Source: Deltaproteobacteria bacterium
GTDB lineage: Bacteria; Bdellovibrionota; Bdellovibrionia; Bdellovibrionales; JAMPXM01
Reading direction: 5' to 3'
Length of the DNA stretch: 64,000 bases
NCBI GenBank assembly: GCA_017302795.1
Contig: JAFLCB010000006.1
Location: forward strand, 124,001-188,000
This document shows positions 7,589 through 16,097 of this stretch, one piece after another (the stretch's first letter is position 1; each line of letters opens with the position of its first letter). Below the pieces are notes generated by a model. The model was given only the letters and a program-made list of their open reading frames with translations, was not told where the DNA came from and did not search any database. The position numbers were made by a program, and so were the translations under genes.

Positions 7589-8653
7589 TTAAAACGGCCT
7601 TTGAAGCTGAAATCGATAGCTAGTTGGCTCGTCGAGGGTTTGTCGAGCCGAGTGCACAGGAGAAACGATTTGTTTCGGAGGATAGATATCAGGTTGTGGA
7701 GAGAGGTCCCTAAGCAAAGTGAACACCGGAGTGGAGAACGCCCAGTCGGAATCCGGAAACATCTCATAGAGATATTTTCGAATCTCTAGGTCGCGAGCGG
7801 AGACTTTTTCAAAGCCAGAATATTTGGGCCTCACGCTCAATTCAAAGTGCTGTCGATAAAATCGGAGTTTTGAGGAAACAGAATCTAGTTTCCCAGGAAT
7901 TCGATCATTCCATAGTTCGACGGCAAGCGGATCAACCAGCCAAGAAAGCATTATTTCCGGCGTGTACTGAAAAAAGCCAGGACAACCATCCCGGCCGCGG
8001 ACAAGAAAGTGCCGGTACCAGGCCGCGATCTTTTCTTTTTCGATCAGTTCCCAGTGTGACCGAAGGTAGTTGGTTTCGGTGATGGACTGGTCGGGAACCT
8101 TTCGCTTCGCGAGGTAGTGTTCGCCGCTACCAAGAACACAATACCCGTCAATCTGATCAATCAGCCACATCGTCGAAAGCAGTTGCGGACTTACACATTG
8201 TGTTTCGCGTGCGTAGGTCATTGCCTGCGTTTGCCAGAATTCCCGCAAGTCGAGATCGTAAAATCGATACGGAACTTTTAAAAGCTCACAAGTCGAAACG
8301 GCCCATGCGAAATCGTGGACATTGAGATCGTCATGGAAACGGAGGATCGCAACCGACACGTCGATTCCACTTTCTACGAATGCCCGAAGAGTGACCTCGC
8401 TATCCACTCCACCTGAGAAAAGGACAACAATGGGAAGCTGGGTGTTTCGACGAATAACTCGGGCCGTTTCACTGCATTCGGCGCGAAAGGAAAGCGGCAT
8501 TCGTTGGCTTCGGCCGTAGCGAACCGTCCATAGATCGGTGCTACTTTCACGAGCAGTGAAGGGCTGAAATGCGCCTCCTCGTTCGTAGCCAAATTCGAAG
8601 TGCTGACCGTGGGTCAACAAAGGTGTGTTGCGGTTTATCGATGAAGCTGCCAC
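7589..8653 (-). CDS. Stand-alone PP-loop ATPase paralogue
   Basis: The GTG at 8653 opens a 354-residue protein, probably the first gene of the operon. It has HFEFGYERGG near the N-terminus, the PP-loop SGGVDSE (80-86), RETQCVSP, a GSGEHYL motif (GQGEIHL in the paralogue), PGFFQY and RPKYSGFE. These are at the same places as in the neighbouring fusion protein, so the two arose by duplication. It ends shortly after the shared region and has no GNAT or glutaminase part. The pair may form a heterodimer or act on successive steps (inference). The start codon is uncertain because no strong ribosome-binding site is visible. Confidence 0.7.
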   Translation of the reverse strand: MAASSINRNTPLLTHGQHFEFGYERGGAFQPFTARESSTDLWTVRYGRSQRMPLSFRAECSETARVIRRNTQLPIVVLFSGGVDSEVTLRAFVESGIDVSVAILRFHDDLNVHDFAWAVSTCELLKVPYRFYDLDLREFWQTQAMTYARETQCVSPQLLSTMWLIDQIDGYCVLGSGEHYLAKRKVPDQSITETNYLRSHWELIEKEKIAAWYRHFLVRGRDGCPGFFQYTPEIMLSWLVDPLAVELWNDRIPGKLDSVSSKLRFYRQHFELSVRPKYSGFEKVSARDLEIRKYLYEMFPDSDWAFSTPVFTLLRDLSPQPDIYPPKQIVSPVHSARQTLDEPTSYRFQLQRPF

Positions 8654-8834
8654 AGGAAAAGCATACGCGAAGTCCGAGTGCTGTCCAATAGGCTAAGCGT
8701 TGAGCAGAGTTTGTCAGAGGCGCGGCGACACGACGCGGCGACGGCTTCGACCACTTGTATGGATGCATTCAGTTGGCTAACCGATTGCTCGCACTTGCTT
8801 GCTGAGGTTTCAACGAAAAAAAGGGATGTACGAG

Positions 8835-9134
8835 ATGGTTAAGGAGTTTGTAGCGTTTTTGAAGAACTACGGTGTCATCGGTTTGGCAATTGCGGTCATC
8901 ATTGGCGGCAAAGCGAGCGCGATGGTCGACGCGGTGGTGAAGGAACTGCTGATGCCATTTGTGGGATTGCTTTTGCCATCAGGCGACTGGCGCAATCTTG
9001 CGATCACCGTTGGCGAAACAAAATTTGGGATTGGGCCGGTCCTGGCGTCGTTTATTGACTTTCTCATCGTCGCTTTGATTGTCTTCGTTGTTGCGAAAAA
9101 AGTCTTAAAAGAAGAAGTTGTTACTAAGAAATAA
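8835..9134 (+). CDS. mscL: Large-conductance mechanosensitive channel MscL
   Basis: The ATG at 8835 has AAGGG 9 bases upstream and gives MVKEFVAFLKNYGV..., the family's amphipathic N-terminus; the ATG at 8826 is too close to that site. The 99-residue product has the first pore helix (GLAIAVIIGGKASAMVDAVVKE), the LLMPFVGLL turn, a short periplasmic loop and the second helix (FIDFLIVALIVFVV). MscL opens under membrane tension and releases solutes during osmotic downshift. The protein is shorter than the usual 130-150 residues because the periplasmic loop and the cytoplasmic C-terminal bundle are reduced. Confidence 0.9.
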   Translation: MVKEFVAFLKNYGVIGLAIAVIIGGKASAMVDAVVKELLMPFVGLLLPSGDWRNLAITVGETKFGIGPVLASFIDFLIVALIVFVVAKKVLKEEVVTKK

Positions 9135-9158
9135 TCGGGAACTGAGTTGGAGACTTCT

Positions 9159-9938
9159 ATGAAATTTAAATTTGGAAAATTAAAAGATTTTTTGTTCGCG
9201 GCGGCACTTGTTGGGTGCCTCTGGTTCGCCTCGCCAGCGGTAGCGCAGGATGCGACGTCCGCAACGGCAGCGACGACTGCTCCTGCGCCGAAGGATTACG
9301 AGGGAACAGCGGAAGTTAGCTCGATCATCACGAACGGAAATACGAAGAACCAAACGACCGGGCTTGCCTTGGATCTCACTTACAAGCCAGATCCTTGGCT
9401 TGTAAATGTGAAGAGCAAATATCTTACCACCATCAGCCAAGAGATTCAGACCCAAGAATCCTTTGAAGTTGCCGGTCGCGGTGGTCGCAAGCTTTCTGAA
9501 CTTTTTGATCTCTTTATTGAACACACATATCTGAAGAACCGTTTTGCCGGACTTGAAAACCGCTATGTTTCTTCGGTGGGTGCTGGTTACTTCGCGATTA
9601 AAAACGACAGTCACTCGCTCAAGACCGAACTGCTTCTTGGCTACACGGATGAAGAACGTACGGATCTCACGCGTCCGCAGTTTATGTCGGGTGGGGGATC
9701 AGTTCTCTACAAATGGAAAGTTGCAGCGACTTCGGAATTCACCCATGAAACAAAGTATCAGCCGAACTTCGCCACAGCAGATGATTGGCGCCTAGTTTCT
9801 GAAACTGCGATTTCAGCCGCAATTTCGAGTATGCTTTCCAGCAAGATTTCTTGGAAGTACGAGCACGTGAATCTGCCACCAGCTGGAAAAGTGAAAGGCG
9901 ATACGACGACGACCGTATCGCTGCTCACGAAGTTTTAA
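9159..9938 (+). CDS. DUF481-family outer-membrane beta-barrel protein
   Basis: The ATG at 9159 follows GGAG and starts a signal peptide with cleavage at AVAQ. The mature part begins with a low-complexity Ala/Thr stretch and then EGTAEVSSIITNGNTKNQT, the characteristic opening of DUF481 (YdiY-like) proteins, followed by alternating amphipathic strands and a C-terminal phenylalanine typical of outer-membrane barrels. Its physiological role is not established. It lies 24 bp after mscL and 3 bp before the rmuC-like gene, so the three may share a transcript. Confidence 0.8.
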   Translation: MKFKFGKLKDFLFAAALVGCLWFASPAVAQDATSATAATTAPAPKDYEGTAEVSSIITNGNTKNQTTGLALDLTYKPDPWLVNVKSKYLTTISQEIQTQESFEVAGRGGRKLSELFDLFIEHTYLKNRFAGLENRYVSSVGAGYFAIKNDSHSLKTELLLGYTDEERTDLTRPQFMSGGGSVLYKWKVAATSEFTHETKYQPNFATADDWRLVSETAISAAISSMLSSKISWKYEHVNLPPAGKVKGDTTTTVSLLTKF

Positions 9939-9941
9939 CTC

Positions 9942-10970
9942 ATGTCATTTGAACACGGCTTGATTTATGGATTTACGGTGGGTTTAGTGCTTGCCGTGTT
10001 TTTCGCAGCCGCAGCTGTGTTGCAATGGCGCCGTTCACTTCATTTTAAGTTGCAGCTTGAGGCTATTGAAAACTCGCAGCCGTTGACTGAAAAGCTGATC
10101 GGCTTTGAAAAGCTCATTCGGGAAACTTATGAACGAGAGGGTCGGGAACGATTTCATCTTGAAAAAGAAATCGAAGGTTTAGCTTCAGAAACTCAGGCGC
10201 TTGCTTTGGCCCTGCGCGGAGACACGAAGGCCCAGGGTGACTGGGGCGAAGTTCTTCTCGAGCGAATCCTAGAGTCGAGCGGACTTCGCGCTGGTCATGA
10301 GTTTGAAATTCAGAAATCTATGCTGGGTCCTAATGGTGAAGTTCTTCGTCCGGATATTGTTGTAAGACTTCCGGGCGAACGTTCACTTATTGTCGATTCC
10401 AAAGTATCACTGACAGCTTGGGATAGATATTGCCGAGCAGATTCAGACGAAGTTCGACATGCCGCTTTGAAAGAGCATGTCACTTCGCTGAAGCGGCACA
10501 TTCAAAGTCTCTCGACAAAACGCTATGATTTGGCCGCGGGAATTGATAGCCCCGAGATAGTTTTCCTGTTCACAAGAGTTGAACCGGCATGGATCGAAGC
10601 GCTTCGTTACGCCCCTGAAATTTTAGAGGATGCAGCAAGAGCTGGGATCGCGGTCGTGTCCCCCACAACGCTCTTTGCCTCATTGAAAACCGTTTCCAGT
10701 CTGTGGTCAAAAGACCGCCAAGGAAAAAATGCACTGTTAATCGCCGAAGAAGCTGGGAAGCTCTACGATAAATTCGTTCAATTCAGTGTGGAGCTTGGCG
10801 ATAGTGCGATAGAACTTGAAAAAGCGTCTGAGAGTTTAGCAAATGCTCGGCGTCGGTTGACTGAGGGACCTGGAAATCTTTCGTCTCGCGCCGAAAAGTT
10901 GCGGCTACTAGGTGCACGCACGTCGAAACGCTTACCGGATTCTATCGAGTCCGATGAAGCGAAACTGTAA
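9942..10970 (+). CDS. rmuC: RmuC-family DNA recombination protein
   Basis: An N-terminal membrane anchor (residues ~8-28) and a coiled-coil region (~35-95) precede the RmuC domain, with GDTKAQGDWGEVLLERILE, the conserved RPDIVVRLPG and DSKVSL motif of the nuclease-like fold, and the C-terminal VVSPTTLFASLKTV motif. RmuC limits certain inversions and recombination events; its fold resembles endonucleases. Length (342 residues) is on the short side of the family. It starts 3 bp after the DUF481 stop. Confidence 0.85.
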   Translation: MSFEHGLIYGFTVGLVLAVFFAAAAVLQWRRSLHFKLQLEAIENSQPLTEKLIGFEKLIRETYEREGRERFHLEKEIEGLASETQALALALRGDTKAQGDWGEVLLERILESSGLRAGHEFEIQKSMLGPNGEVLRPDIVVRLPGERSLIVDSKVSLTAWDRYCRADSDEVRHAALKEHVTSLKRHIQSLSTKRYDLAAGIDSPEIVFLFTRVEPAWIEALRYAPEILEDAARAGIAVVSPTTLFASLKTVSSLWSKDRQGKNALLIAEEAGKLYDKFVQFSVELGDSAIELEKASESLANARRRLTEGPGNLSSRAEKLRLLGARTSKRLPDSIESDEAKL

Positions 10971-10980
10971 AGGGGCTGAT

Positions 10981-11976
10981 ATGCCGGATATTCAGACGGA
11001 TCAAACCAGCAGCGTCGAGAATCTTCTTTTCCCGATGATCGAGCCTACAAAGAAGTATTGGTTTCGCGTTTCAGACATCCACGAGCTCTATGTGGAAGAG
11101 GTGGGGAACCCTGATGGTCAACCAGTTGTGTTTCTCCACGGGGGACCAGGCGCGGGCTTTTCCGCGTTTCACCGCCGAATCTTCGATCCAAAACACTTCA
11201 GAATAATTTTATTTGATCAGCGTGGAGCAGGGCAGAGCAGGCCCCATGCGGATTTGCGCGAAAACACGACATGGGACCTTGTCGCCGATATTGAAAAGTT
11301 AAAGCGACATCTGGGTATAGAAAAATGGATGGTGTTTGGCGGAAGCTGGGGATCGACCCTTGCTCTAGCCTATGCTGAGACTCATCCCGATAGTGTGAGC
11401 AGCCTTGTTTTGCGGGGTATATTTCTTTGCCGTAAAGAAGAAATCGAATGGTTTTATCAACGAGGTGCCGACAAGATTTTCCCTGACCTCTGGCAGAGTT
11501 ACCTAAAGCCTATTCCTGAAGCTGAGCGCGATGACCTTGTAGGAGCTTTTTACAAGCGTCTGACCAGCGATGTCCTGTCCGAGAGACTCGCTGCTGCAAA
11601 AGCATGGAGCGGCTGGGAGGGCGGAACAGTTCATCTCGTTCCAGATGAAAAGACATTTGATAAATTCACGGGCGATTTAATGGCCGTGGCGTTAGCCAGA
11701 ATCGAGTGCCACTTTTTTATTAATGGTTGCTGGTTTGAAACTGATGACCAGCTTTTAAGAGATGTCAGTCGAATTCGGCACATTCCGGCTGTCATAGTTC
11801 ACGGTAGGTACGATGTTGTTTGTCCGGTGAAAAATGCGTTCGACCTACATCGAGTTTGGCCAGAGGCAGAATTGAAAATCGTTGCCGACGCGGGCCATGC
11901 GGTCGACGAGCCCGGCATTCTTCGCGAGCTCGTGAGGGCAGTGGAGAAGTTTAAAAATCACTCGCCGTCGAGGTAG
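10981..11976 (+). CDS. pip: Prolyl aminopeptidase (proline iminopeptidase)
   Basis: The ATG at 10981 is chosen because AAGGGG lies just upstream. The 331-residue alpha/beta hydrolase shows the S33 landmarks: HGGPGAG oxyanion region, DQRGAGQSRPH, the nucleophile elbow GGSWGS, HGRYDVVCP with the catalytic aspartate and DAGHAVDE with the catalytic histidine. It removes N-terminal proline from peptides in the cytoplasm. The 3' end overlaps the convergent lipoprotein gene by 19 bp. Confidence 0.92.
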   Translation: MPDIQTDQTSSVENLLFPMIEPTKKYWFRVSDIHELYVEEVGNPDGQPVVFLHGGPGAGFSAFHRRIFDPKHFRIILFDQRGAGQSRPHADLRENTTWDLVADIEKLKRHLGIEKWMVFGGSWGSTLALAYAETHPDSVSSLVLRGIFLCRKEEIEWFYQRGADKIFPDLWQSYLKPIPEAERDDLVGAFYKRLTSDVLSERLAAAKAWSGWEGGTVHLVPDEKTFDKFTGDLMAVALARIECHFFINGCWFETDDQLLRDVSRIRHIPAVIVHGRYDVVCPVKNAFDLHRVWPEAELKIVADAGHAVDEPGILRELVRAVEKFKNHSPSR

Positions 11977-12539
11977 GGAAGCTCTTCGCCCGTGAGGGCC
12001 TCGTAGGCTTGCGTAACACCGTCAAATTTCTTGTCTGTTACGCGCTTCAGTGGAGCTGCGTTGTTCTGGTGGAGATCCCATAGCTCGACTCGCTGGATGG
12101 TCGTACCATTTGATGTATCGCGAATGTCGATGAGAATCGCAAATTTTGAACAGAGCTCAGTGCCGCAAACACCTTGGGCAACGTAGTCCATGGTACCAAT
12201 AGTTTTGAACGCCGCATCTGCTACGATGGGATTCACATTCGGGAAGATATCGAAAACCAGATTTCTTGAGCCGTGTGTGAGGTCCACTTTAAGCGACCAT
12301 TTATATTCATCGAATTCCTCGGTGCCTAAAAATACTGTTTGAACTTTGTTGATCGTGACATTGAATTCGGTAACAGGACCGGGAGTTCCTTCTCTCGCGA
12401 CAGCCGCAGTACCATTGTTCGTTGCGCCTTTGATGGGTGATTTGCCCGGTTCAAATTTCGCGCAGGCAACTGCTGTTACGAGAGCAAATACATAAACCGA
12501 AGTGATCTTCATCACCGTTTTTAATTGAGAAACAGTCAT
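11958..12539 (-). CDS. Lipoprotein of unknown function
   Basis: The ATG at 12539 has GGAGGT 6 bases upstream and is preferred to an earlier in-frame start at 12602. The signal sequence ends in VTAVAC, a lipobox, giving a mature lipoprotein of about 168 residues. The mature part contains one Cys pair (GVCGTELC) and no motif that I recognise. It resembles the lipoprotein at 30670-31356 in general layout (lipobox, Ser/Thr-rich linker, beta-rich domain mentioning a WDL motif near the C-terminus: VELWDLHQNN here, ILVWDLKNGT there), which suggests a paralogous family. Confidence 0.7.
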   Translation of the reverse strand: MTVSQLKTVMKITSVYVFALVTAVACAKFEPGKSPIKGATNNGTAAVAREGTPGPVTEFNVTINKVQTVFLGTEEFDEYKWSLKVDLTHGSRNLVFDIFPNVNPIVADAAFKTIGTMDYVAQGVCGTELCSKFAILIDIRDTSNGTTIQRVELWDLHQNNAAPLKRVTDKKFDGVTQAYEALTGEELPYLDGE

Positions 12540-12705
12540 TGGCGACCTCCGTACATTCAATTCAGCACAATTTTCAGACTCGTCGAGGGTTTCGACGGTC
12601 ACTCTTCTACCTAGTTCAAGAAGCAGACCAGTGGCGTGCCGGAGTGAGTCGCGGCGGAAGATAATTTGTACAGTAATTTCAAATACTTGCGGTCGAGCGC
12701 AAGGT

Positions 12706-12742
12706 GGTGACCGAAGGTTGGGAAGGCGGGTTGGGGGCGGGG
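12706..12742 (+). repeat. REP-like box followed by a G-quadruplex motif
   Basis: GGTGACCGAAGGTTG starts at 12706, matching the REP-like boxes near the RAYT. It runs directly into four G-tracts, GGG (12720), GGG (12728), GGGGG (12733) and GGGG (12739), with loops of 5, 2 and 1 bases, a canonical quadruplex pattern. It lies 15 bp beyond the EamA stop codon in the region between two leftward genes. Confidence 0.55.
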
Positions 12743-12757
12743 CCGATCTGCGCTAAC

Positions 12758-13690
12758 TCAAGCGACAATTTCTGGCTTCCGACGTTTAGCAAGCTGAGTG
12801 GAAAGGATGGCGGACGCCACAATCGTGACGATTCCGATTGTGGCTAGGGCCTCGAGTGTTTCTTGGAAAACAGCGAAGCCGAGCACCGACGCATATAGAA
12901 TTCCGAGGTAATTGAGGTTTGATATATTGGCCGCAGACTCTGCTTGATAGGCGCGAGTCATATAGTACTGCGCGATCTGAGTGAAAATTCCAATGATGAT
13001 CAGTACGCCCCACTCTGCCGTAGTCGGAGCCACATAGTTAAAGGCCGTCCAAGGCGCGATCACAATCATGCTAACGACCGTGAGGTAAAACACGATGACC
13101 AATGAGTGATCCTCATTTCGAAGTGTCCGAATCATGTTGTAGGCAATTGCAGAGCAAACTGCCCCACCGATACCAATTATAAGATCTAAGGGGTCTATTC
13201 GCGTATCGACACCCTTAACGAGTAAAACACCGATGAAGCTCGCCAGAAAACAGGCCCACTGCGCCCGCGTCGCCTTTTCGTGAATAAAGAAACTGGCCAG
13301 AATCACAGTCAGAATCGGATGGAGATATTGGATGGTTACGGCTGATGCCAAAGGCATTGTCTGCAAGGTGTGAAAGTACAGCAGGAGGGCTCCCGTGCCG
13401 AACACTCCGCGCGCGACCAGAGCCGGGCGATTCTTTCCCCAAGGTGAAACTGCAATTTTGCGTAGAGCAATCCAGGTAATTGTAAGTGAAATGATCGAGC
13501 GCACGGTTAGGATTTCATGCACTGGAATCCGGCCGATGAACTTTACTGCGCCGTGCACGATCGCAAAACAAACGCCCGAGATCAACATGAAGCTGAATGC
13601 TTGAGATGTTGTAATGAGAGAATCAGTTGGCTGGTGAGTTTTCTTCAAGCTGACGGAGTCTTTGTGTCGCACGCTTATAATATGCGCCAC
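12758..13690 (-). CDS. EamA-family (DMT superfamily) transporter
   Basis: Ten hydrophobic segments are arranged as two EamA repeats of five; the signature region LLLYFHTLQTMPLASAVTIQ ends repeat 1 and the TRAYQAESAANISNLNYLG segment lies at the matching place in repeat 2. Family members export amino acids, metabolites or nucleotide sugars; this one's substrate cannot be inferred. The ATG at 13690 overlaps the preceding gene by 68 bp and has a hydrophilic lead of ~30 residues, so a later start (GTG or TTG near codons 10-14) is possible. Confidence 0.85.
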   Translation of the reverse strand: MAHIISVRHKDSVSLKKTHQPTDSLITTSQAFSFMLISGVCFAIVHGAVKFIGRIPVHEILTVRSIISLTITWIALRKIAVSPWGKNRPALVARGVFGTGALLLYFHTLQTMPLASAVTIQYLHPILTVILASFFIHEKATRAQWACFLASFIGVLLVKGVDTRIDPLDLIIGIGGAVCSAIAYNMIRTLRNEDHSLVIVFYLTVVSMIVIAPWTAFNYVAPTTAEWGVLIIIGIFTQIAQYYMTRAYQAESAANISNLNYLGILYASVLGFAVFQETLEALATIGIVTIVASAILSTQLAKRRKPEIVA

Positions 13691-14441
13691 GAATTTCAGT
13701 TTGGCATCGAGAAAGCCAGGCCTCTTTTGCTAACAGTCCAGTTTCATCAGCGGGAAGTGAACTGACATGTGGGCAGAAAGCCATAAGGATACCCAAACAA
13801 GTGTGAGTGGCGTCGGTTGTCCGCAGTTCCTCTGCTTGTTTATGCACGGCCCGTGGAAGCGTTGCAATGGATGGGTGGTAATAGCCCTCGGCTGCAGCGT
13901 CCGCCCCTTTTTGGTCTAGCCGTTTTCGAAGAAGATCGACGTCACCGAGTTTTACGTTAGCGCCCAAAACAGTCGGCTTACTTTGATCAAGAAACGAATT
14001 GCAGATAGGCCGACCGAAAACACGCTCGGCAGTTTTACCTAGCGGGTGACTTTCACCTATTCGCTCAAACAATCGTCGTCGTGCCAGGATCGTGTCGCGC
14101 CGGCATTTTTTTTCTATGACTTCCTCCAAAGTGGCACCAAGTGCATCGTGACTTTCGGACTCACAATTTTTCTGCACATAGTTTCTAAACGACAAATGCC
14201 CCATATTAAGATGTCGAATAGAGGCCCGATTTCGAGATGTTGCTAATTGAGTGAGATATTTCAAGTCTTTCCGTAACTGGAAATCGGCGCGTTCCGCCAC
14301 TCGCTGGTAGCATTCGATTTCATCGACTGTCGACTGATCGCAGCGTTCCTCTTGATCGAGAGTTTTTGCGTTTGCCATGAGGCTAATTCCGAAAATCAGC
14401 AGGAGAGTAGTAAAAACAAGTTTGGTAAAAATGAACTTCAT
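13623..14441 (-). CDS. Secreted LprI/DUF1311-like protein
   Basis: A signal peptide (cleavage near ANA) leads into CDQSTVDEIECYQRVAERADFQL, then LTQL, and SFRNYVQKNCE, the spacing of cysteines and the late aromatic residue seen in DUF1311 (lysozyme inhibitor LprI N-terminal domain). The remaining ~150 residues, with further cysteines, are not recognised. The gene starts 1 bp after the stop of a lytic transglycosylase, so the two are co-translated; an inhibitor or partner role for that muramidase-like enzyme is an inference from LprI proteins. Confidence 0.65.
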   Translation of the reverse strand: MKFIFTKLVFTTLLLIFGISLMANAKTLDQEERCDQSTVDEIECYQRVAERADFQLRKDLKYLTQLATSRNRASIRHLNMGHLSFRNYVQKNCESESHDALGATLEEVIEKKCRRDTILARRRLFERIGESHPLGKTAERVFGRPICNSFLDQSKPTVLGANVKLGDVDLLRKRLDQKGADAAAEGYYHPSIATLPRAVHKQAEELRTTDATHTCLGILMAFCPHVSSLPADETGLLAKEAWLSRCQTEIRGAYYKRATQRLRQLEENSPAN

Positions 14442-14442
14442 A

Positions 14443-15885
14443 TCAGTCGACCCTCGCTACCCATTGCGCGGTTAGCCCAGGACGAGAATCTTCATTGACG
14501 GACCTACCGACAATATTCTCGGCGTACGACAGGTTCGCGACAGAGTTTGACTGCGATCTTCCGCCGTTTGATTTTCCAATCATGGATTGTCGTCGCTTCG
14601 GATCTAGCCAACTACGGAAATAGAACAATCGTAAATCCTCCCAGTTGTGGGGATCCAGCTGCGTTCCATGAATCGAGTTAAATCGCTCGAGATCATTCTT
14701 GGCTTCCATGACCCACTTTTCTCCGCCATTGTAAGCGGAAGCAACAAGTCGCCAGAGATCCAGATTTTCGAATTTCGATTCGTCAAAGCCGCCGCGAAGA
14801 ATGGCGGCGCGTTTTCTTTTGAGTAAGCGGATCGCTTCTTCGAGGTTCAAAAGTGGGTTTTCAAGGCAGCGTGGTCCTGCTGAAAAACGCGCGGTCGTTC
14901 CATACGACTTCAAAATATTTTTTTGCTCGGTCGTGCAGCGAGGATAGTGCGTGTTTGTTGAATTGATTTGGAAAAGCCCAACACTTTGCGTGCGATCGGT
15001 TTCAGAATTGAGGGCATAACAACGGCCAGACGATTCTTGAGTCATTAAGGACAAAAGAACTTCTGCTGGAACGTCGGCCTGCTCGGCGCGCGAGCGAACC
15101 AGGGAGGTGAATTCGGACAGCGGGAAGCCACAAGATTGCTGGAAACTTCGGTTTATTTTATCCAGGTCATCTTTTGTCCGCCGAAAGACTTGTTTCGACT
15201 TAGCTTCCGCACGGCTAAGTGCCGGCGAAATAGCCCGAATCAAGTGCTTGACGTTGTCAGAGGTGTCGCTTGGTTTACTGCACAGACCCTGCGCACACGG
15301 ACTCGACGCTTCCATTTGCTGCTGTCGAGCCTGTCGCGCACGAGCTGCCTCAGGAGCGTTTTCGGCGCGTTGCCGTGGCGTGATTGGGTGGACGGCGGCG
15401 TCGTCGGTCAGGACCAGTGCATTTCCCCGTTTTATTAAATGCCCAAGCGCTAAATACATTGGCTGGTTTGCGATCTCTTTTGGCAAAGTCGATCCTTTTG
15501 CAAGACCACCCGGCGCAATTTTAACCGGGAAAAAGTAGTCTTGTTTTTCGCCATCGAATTTGAAGAGACCGGGTCCACCTGAGTCCGTTTTCGGCGGCTG
15601 ATGGCCTGCTTTTTTAAGCCAATTATTGAGAGTCAGCTCAAGATTTTTTTTACCATCCTTCGTGACGACATATTCGTCAGGAATTTCGATAATGGTGCCG
15701 CGCTTTAGGAGGCCTACGCGCTCTTGCTGATCGTCCTGATTGATTCGAAGTTTGATGTCTTGATCGATTTGAAGTTTCAGAGCGAAGCTGACCGGCAAAA
15801 TCGCAAGCTGAACTGTCAGCACCCCGGCCAGAATTCGAGCCAACGTCGACAGTAAAACTTGAGATTTTTTAGCAGCCTGAAACAT
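14443..15885 (-). CDS. Exported lytic transglycosylase (SLT fold)
   Basis: The protein opens with an uncleaved or cleaved signal segment (residues ~10-36), then a ~150-residue region of unknown fold, an Arg/Ala-rich linker and a C-terminal SLT domain. The catalytic glutamate is in LLSLMTQESSGR, followed by SVGLFQINS and the late SAYNGGEKW motif, the usual order in family 1 transglycosylases. Such enzymes cut peptidoglycan between MurNAc and GlcNAc and leave a 1,6-anhydro end. It is the first gene of a leftward group with the LprI-like and EamA genes. Confidence 0.85.
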   Translation of the reverse strand: MFQAAKKSQVLLSTLARILAGVLTVQLAILPVSFALKLQIDQDIKLRINQDDQQERVGLLKRGTIIEIPDEYVVTKDGKKNLELTLNNWLKKAGHQPPKTDSGGPGLFKFDGEKQDYFFPVKIAPGGLAKGSTLPKEIANQPMYLALGHLIKRGNALVLTDDAAVHPITPRQRAENAPEAARARQARQQQMEASSPCAQGLCSKPSDTSDNVKHLIRAISPALSRAEAKSKQVFRRTKDDLDKINRSFQQSCGFPLSEFTSLVRSRAEQADVPAEVLLSLMTQESSGRCYALNSETDRTQSVGLFQINSTNTHYPRCTTEQKNILKSYGTTARFSAGPRCLENPLLNLEEAIRLLKRKRAAILRGGFDESKFENLDLWRLVASAYNGGEKWVMEAKNDLERFNSIHGTQLDPHNWEDLRLFYFRSWLDPKRRQSMIGKSNGGRSQSNSVANLSYAENIVGRSVNEDSRPGLTAQWVARVD

Positions 15886-16097
15886 AACCGCTCCTCATAT
15901 CCGGACCTGTGGCAATAGAGAGTGTTCCATGGGACGTGCCATTAGGAAGGATGGCCTATGTCGCGTAAAAACCTGTAAGGGCAGCTAGTTAGCGGAAATC
16001 AGCCGATTGCCCTAAAGCCGCAGGGGCGAACAAGCTGATATTCGGATGACACCTGTATCAATTCTAGACACATGCCTTTCAGATTTGCTTTCATACA

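Noticed and set aside
7626-7649. Inverted repeat GGCTCG/CGAGCC near the 3' end of the stand-alone PP-loop gene
   Set aside because: It lies inside the coding region, has no T-run and the operon continues 2 bp after the stop.
8056-8068. REP-like GTGACCGAAGGTA inside the stand-alone PP-loop gene
   Set aside because: It encodes residues (YLRSHW) that align with the paralogue's YVPSMW without insertion, so it may be chance coding similarity.
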